NCBI GenBank assembly: GCA_018396725.1
Contig: JAGTRC010000006.1
Coordinates: 1-64,000 of the forward strand
Direction of reading: 5' to 3'
DNA length: 64,000 bases
DNA from: Candidatus Bathyarchaeota archaeon
GTDB taxonomy: Archaea; Thermoproteota; Bathyarchaeia; 40CM-2-53-6; DTGE01
Shown in pieces: positions 60,791-64,000 of the stretch. A program made the position numbers and the translations under genes. The first letter of the stretch is position 1, and each line of letters starts with the position of its first letter. The notes below the pieces were generated by a model. It had not been told where the DNA came from and ran no database searches. It was given only the letters and a program-made list of their open reading frames with translations.

Positions 60791-61879
60791 ATGCGTGTAG
60801 CGGTCTGCTACAATGAAAGGCCTGGATCCGGTTCTTCCACCGGATCCCCCGCGGAGGGTTCCTCCGAGGAGGCCTCCGAGCCTCCGCCTTTATTCTCGGA
60901 GAGCTACGCTGAATTTGACGATAGGCGTACGATAGAGGCGGTTAGGAATGCATTGGCCAGGTTCCATGAGGTGGACCTGGTCGAGGCCGACGAATCGGCT
61001 TATATGAGGTTCCTTGAAGCCCGGCCGGACATTGTCTTCAACATGGCGGAGGGGTTGAGGGGTCCTTACCGGGAAGCGTTCATCCCCTCCATCCTGGAGT
61101 TCCTTGGGATACCCTATACGGGATCTGGACCTCTCACGTTATCGATATGCCTGGACAAATGCCTCACGAAGCAGATCCTCAGCTTCCACGGCGTGCCTAC
61201 CCCTGAGTTCAGGCTGGCCCCATCGATCGGGGAGGTCGACGAGGTGGTGAGGGGTTGGGGCTTCTACCCGTGCATAGTTAAGCCGGTCCATGAAGGGTCG
61301 AGTATAGGCGTGTGGAACGATTCAGTGGTTGAGGATCCCCGCCAGCTCTCGGATAGGCTTAGGAGGGCTGTCTCCCGTTACGGGCAGCCCGCCATGGTGG
61401 AGCGCCTGCTCCCCGGGAGGGAGTTCACCGTGGGTATCCTGGGGAACGGGAGGGAGGCGAAGATCCTCCCCCTAGTCGAGATCCTGTTCGAGAGCCTGCC
61501 TGAGGGGGCTAAGCCCATCTACTCCTACGAGGCAAAGTGGATCTGGGACACACCCTTAAAACCCTTGGATATATTCGAATGCCCCGCCCAGGTGGATGAG
61601 GAGCTCTCCATAGAGGTTGAGAGGACCGCCCTGACAGCCTATAATGCCCTGGGGTGCCGCGACTGGGCGAGGATAGACATCCGCCTGGATGAGAGGGGGG
61701 TTCCGAACGTCTTGGAGGTGAACCCCCTCCCGGGGATACTCCCCGACCCCAGGGATAATTCGTGCATGCCCAAGGCGGCGAGGGCGGCTGGGATGGAGTA
61801 CGACGACCTCATCCTAACCGTCCTCGAGATAGCCTGCAGGAGATACGGGATGAGAACGGTCGAGTTGAACGCGATCTAG
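60791..61879 (+). CDS. D-Ala-D-Ala ligase-like ATP-grasp enzyme, first of the cluster
   Basis: 362 aa. The N-terminal domain has PDIVFNMAEGLRGPYREAF and GIPYTGSGPLTLSICLDKCL, the Ddl fold. FYPCIVKPVHEGSSIGVW is the ATP-binding loop, VERLLPGREFTVGILGNGR the large loop region, and DWARIDIRLDERGVPNVLEV with NPLPG carries the metal ligands. An unusual Gly/Ser/Glu-rich insert (about residues 12-32) follows the first strand. Family members join two amino acids (or an amino acid and a hydroxy acid) through an acyl phosphate. An archaeon has no murein, so cell-wall D-Ala-D-Ala is unlikely. It is followed after six bases by a lysine aminomutase. Confidence 0.85.
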   Translation: MRVAVCYNERPGSGSSTGSPAEGSSEEASEPPPLFSESYAEFDDRRTIEAVRNALARFHEVDLVEADESAYMRFLEARPDIVFNMAEGLRGPYREAFIPSILEFLGIPYTGSGPLTLSICLDKCLTKQILSFHGVPTPEFRLAPSIGEVDEVVRGWGFYPCIVKPVHEGSSIGVWNDSVVEDPRQLSDRLRRAVSRYGQPAMVERLLPGREFTVGILGNGREAKILPLVEILFESLPEGAKPIYSYEAKWIWDTPLKPLDIFECPAQVDEELSIEVERTALTAYNALGCRDWARIDIRLDERGVPNVLEVNPLPGILPDPRDNSCMPKAARAAGMEYDDLILTVLEIACRRYGMRTVELNAI

Positions 61880-61884
61880 GAACG

Positions 61885-63036
61885 GTGAGGAGATTGAGGA
61901 AGGCTAGATCTCCCAGTTCTGGTTTGGAGCTGCTGGAGAAGCGGAGGATAAGCTTCGACGTCCCCGCGGAGGATTGGGGCGACTGGCATTGGCAGCTCAG
62001 GAATAGGCTGAGAAACCTCGAGGACCTCGAGAGATACTTCCACCTCACGAGGGATGAGGTGGAGGGCGTGAAGCTCGCGCTCCAGGGTAGGACGCTACCC
62101 CTAGGGATCACCCCATACTTCGCCTCATTGATGGATCCGGTTGACCCGGGCTGCCCCCTGAGGAGGCAAGGGATACCCACCTCCAAGGAGGGCGTGGTGG
62201 GGTCATGGGATATGGTGGATCCCCTAGCCGAGGACGCCGACTCCCCGGTCCCGCATCTAGTACACAGGTATCCGGACAGGGTCCTATTGCTGGTGACGAA
62301 TAACTGCCCCATGTTCTGCAGGTATTGTACGCGTAGGCGCATCGTGGGGCAGACCGGGGAGGTACCCCTTCAGGAGCTGGAGCCCGCCTACGACTACATC
62401 AGGAGGCATAGGAGGATCCGGGACGTATTGATATCCGGCGGCGACCCATTAACCATGTCCACGGAGAGGCTTGAGGAGATATTGGGGAGGATAAGGGAGA
62501 TAAGCCATGTGGAGATAGTCCGGATAGGGACCAGGGCCCCCGTCACCCTCCCCATGAGGATAGACGATGAGCTCCTCTCCATGCTGAGGAGGTACCATCC
62601 CATATGGATGAGCCTCCACTTCACGCATCCCATGGAGATAACCCCTGAGGTGGAGGCGGCGTGCAACAAATTGGCCGATGCAGGGATACCCCTCGGAAGC
62701 CAGACGGTGCTCCTCAAGGGCATAAACGATTCGCCGCTCACCATGAAGAGGCTGGTCCATAAGCTCCTCACCATGAGGGTGAGACCCTACTACCTTTATC
62801 AATGCGACTCGGCGCGAGGCATATCCCACTTCAAAACCCCGGTGAGGAAGGGGATAGAGATAATCGAGAGCCTGAGGGGCTTCACATCGGGATACGCGGT
62901 CCCAACCTACGTCATAGACGCCCCCGGCGGGGGAGGTAAGATACCCGTATCACCGAATTACCTGTTGATGTATGAGCATGGAAGGGTCCTCCTAAGAAAC
63001 TATAAAGGGTACATATACGAGTATAGGGAGAGGTGA
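61885..63036 (+). CDS. kamA: Lysine 2,3-aminomutase (KamA)
   Basis: 383 aa from GTG at 61885, the first start after the ligase stop (TTG at 61894 also possible). TNNCPMFCRYCTRRRIVG near residues 134-151 is the radical SAM CxxxCxxC motif. ISGGDPLTMS and LHFTHPMEITPEV follow, and PTYVIDAPGGGGKIPVSPNY near 340 holds the PLP Lys. The Asp of YQCDSARGISHF and the Asp of VIDAPGGGGK match the pair that binds the lysine side-chain amine, favouring lysine over glutamate. The product would be beta-lysine. No acetyltransferase (AblB) or EF-P ligase is seen; the flanking genes are ATP-grasp ligases. Confidence 0.9.
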   Translation: MRRLRKARSPSSGLELLEKRRISFDVPAEDWGDWHWQLRNRLRNLEDLERYFHLTRDEVEGVKLALQGRTLPLGITPYFASLMDPVDPGCPLRRQGIPTSKEGVVGSWDMVDPLAEDADSPVPHLVHRYPDRVLLLVTNNCPMFCRYCTRRRIVGQTGEVPLQELEPAYDYIRRHRRIRDVLISGGDPLTMSTERLEEILGRIREISHVEIVRIGTRAPVTLPMRIDDELLSMLRRYHPIWMSLHFTHPMEITPEVEAACNKLADAGIPLGSQTVLLKGINDSPLTMKRLVHKLLTMRVRPYYLYQCDSARGISHFKTPVRKGIEIIESLRGFTSGYAVPTYVIDAPGGGGKIPVSPNYLLMYEHGRVLLRNYKGYIYEYRER

Positions 63037-63076
63037 CGCAGCTGAGCAGCCCTTAGGGGCTGGGGATGCATAGTAG

Positions 63077-64000
63077 ATGCTGGTCGCCGTCGCCTATAAT
63101 GAGCCTGCGCCTAGGATCTACGGGGAGGAACGCGACAGGATCTCCGAGGAGGCCGTCCTGGAGGAGGTCTCCGATGTTAAGAGGGTCCTCGAGGAGCTCG
63201 GCCACCGCGTCGCCCTTATACCCATGGGGGGCGATGCGGAATCGTTCATCTCCAGGCTCCTATCCCTCAGGCCCGACTGCATATTCAACCTTTGCGAGGG
63301 CGCCTACGGCTGCAGCGTCTACGAGGCTTGCTTCCCATCCCTATACGAGTTGCTGAGGATCCCATACACGGGATCCCCCTCCACGGCCTTGGGGATCTGC
63401 CTCGACAAGCCCAGGGCTAAGTATATGCTGCTGGGGGCGGGTATACCCACGCCTGAGTTCCATGTGGCCTCGAGCCTCGAGGAGCTGCATGGGCGTTCCT
63501 ATAGGTTCCCCCTCATGGTTAAGCCCAGCCGGGAGGACGCCAGCATAGGGATATCCTGGGGGAGCGTAGTATCCGACGAGTCGGCGCTCAGGGACAGGGT
63601 CGGATACCTCCTGGAAAGGTATCGCCAGCCGGCGCTTATAGAGGAGTTCATAGAGGGGAGGGAGCTGAACGTATCCCTGATCGGCAACTCTTCCCCGGAG
63701 GTCCTATCCATCTCGGAGGTGGACTTCTCGAGGCTGGATCGAAGGTTCAAGATCCTAACCTACAATGGTAAATGGGATAGGGGAAGCCGTGATTACGCTG
63801 AGACCCCCGTCATATGCCCCGCGGACTTGGATGAGCCCTTAAAGGAGAGGATAATGGAGCTCTCCAGGAGGGCTTACAGGGTACTCGGCTGCAGGGGATA
63901 CGCGAGGATAGACTTCAGGGTGGCGGACCCGGATAAACCCTACATCATAGATGTGAACCCCAACCCTGACATATCCAGGGGAGCGGGCTTCGCGAGATCC
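63077..64000 (+). CDS. D-Ala-D-Ala ligase-like ATP-grasp enzyme, second of the cluster (3' end outside)
   Basis: 308 codons visible from ATG at 63077 to the window edge. PDCIFNLCEGAYGCSVYEAC, RIPYTGSPSTALGICLDKPR, YRFPLMVKPSREDASIGIS, EEFIEGRELNVSLIGN and GYARIDFRVADPDKPYIIDV with NPNPD are Ddl-like. The N-P-N-P-D ending and the TYNGKWDRGSRDY loop differ from the first ligase, so the two are diverged paralogues and probably use different substrates. It begins 40 bases after kamA. What follows, possibly an acyltransferase or transporter, is not visible. Confidence 0.85.
   Translation, partial: MLVAVAYNEPAPRIYGEERDRISEEAVLEEVSDVKRVLEELGHRVALIPMGGDAESFISRLLSLRPDCIFNLCEGAYGCSVYEACFPSLYELLRIPYTGSPSTALGICLDKPRAKYMLLGAGIPTPEFHVASSLEELHGRSYRFPLMVKPSREDASIGISWGSVVSDESALRDRVGYLLERYRQPALIEEFIEGRELNVSLIGNSSPEVLSISEVDFSRLDRRFKILTYNGKWDRGSRDYAETPVICPADLDEPLKERIMELSRRAYRVLGCRGYARIDFRVADPDKPYIIDVNPNPDISRGAGFARS

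Noticed and set aside
1-64000. CRISPR array or complete insertion sequence
   Set aside because: No regularly spaced direct repeats and no intact transposase with ends were seen; only the TnpB remnant remains.

Overview
The window is archaeal chromosome, mostly GC-rich, with frequent TTG and GTG starts and TATA boxes 25-60 bases ahead of several genes. Archaeal markers include a ribosomal/RNA polymerase cluster (S13, S4, RpoD, L18e, L13, S9, RpoN, S2), ether-lipid and mevalonate genes, archaeal-type GluRS, two intron-containing tRNAs with encoded CCA, LysW-dependent lysine biosynthesis, an F420-type oxidoreductase subunit and a corrinoid methyltransferase pair. This fits a TACK-type, possibly Bathyarchaeia-like, probably thermophilic archaeon; that placement is inference.

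Layout. 1-2.5 kb: start of an ECF-like transporter gene, a DUF89 protein and a VapBC pair. 2.5-5.1 kb: a visibly AT-rich island holding a decayed radical SAM/SPASM enzyme, a Thr/Cys-rich peptide gene resembling a RiPP precursor, and an M23 peptidase gene truncated at a tRNA-Leu gene whose 3' end is duplicated in inverted and direct form. 5.2-20.4 kb: informational and lipid core. gltX, DUF2070 and geranylgeranyl reductase form one minus-strand unit opposite a UbiA prenyltransferase. A long minus-strand series runs from S13 through MEMO1 to mevalonate kinase, type 2 IPP isomerase and a class II HMG-CoA reductase. S11 and RpoK are absent from their usual places. 20.7-26.8 kb: VapBC, tRNA-Ser, then hom and ask facing thrC and thrB. 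27.2-33.1 kb: MscS-like channel, CYTH protein, corrinoid protein with a UroD-like methyltransferase, and membrane proteins. 33.3-40.3 kb: a LeuA-type synthase, then lysW-lysX-lysY-lysZ-lysJ-lysK.

40.3-46.8 kb is a graveyard of toxin-antitoxin genes (MNT/HEPN, VapBC, DUF433/DUF5615, DUF2283), a TnpB remnant and one intact CPBP protease beside the scrap of a paralogue. 46.8-50.7 kb holds two stand-alone RAM-domain proteins, the three soluble subunits of a group 4 [NiFe] hydrogenase without membrane subunits, and an FrhB-like protein. 51-60 kb has VapBC, an ECF S component, a fused MNT-HepT gene, an AIR synthase-like protein, a LeuB/HICDH-type dehydrogenase, leuD-leuC and two MNT/HEPN pairs.

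The window ends in its most distinctive locus (60.8-64 kb): two D-Ala-D-Ala-ligase-like ATP-grasp enzymes on either side of a lysine 2,3-aminomutase. The simplest reading is a pathway that makes beta-lysine and joins it to other amino acids, fed by the lysine pathway encoded earlier in the window. Several genes in the 40-46 kb region and elsewhere carry single frameshifts; from sequence alone, decay cannot be told apart from assembly indels.
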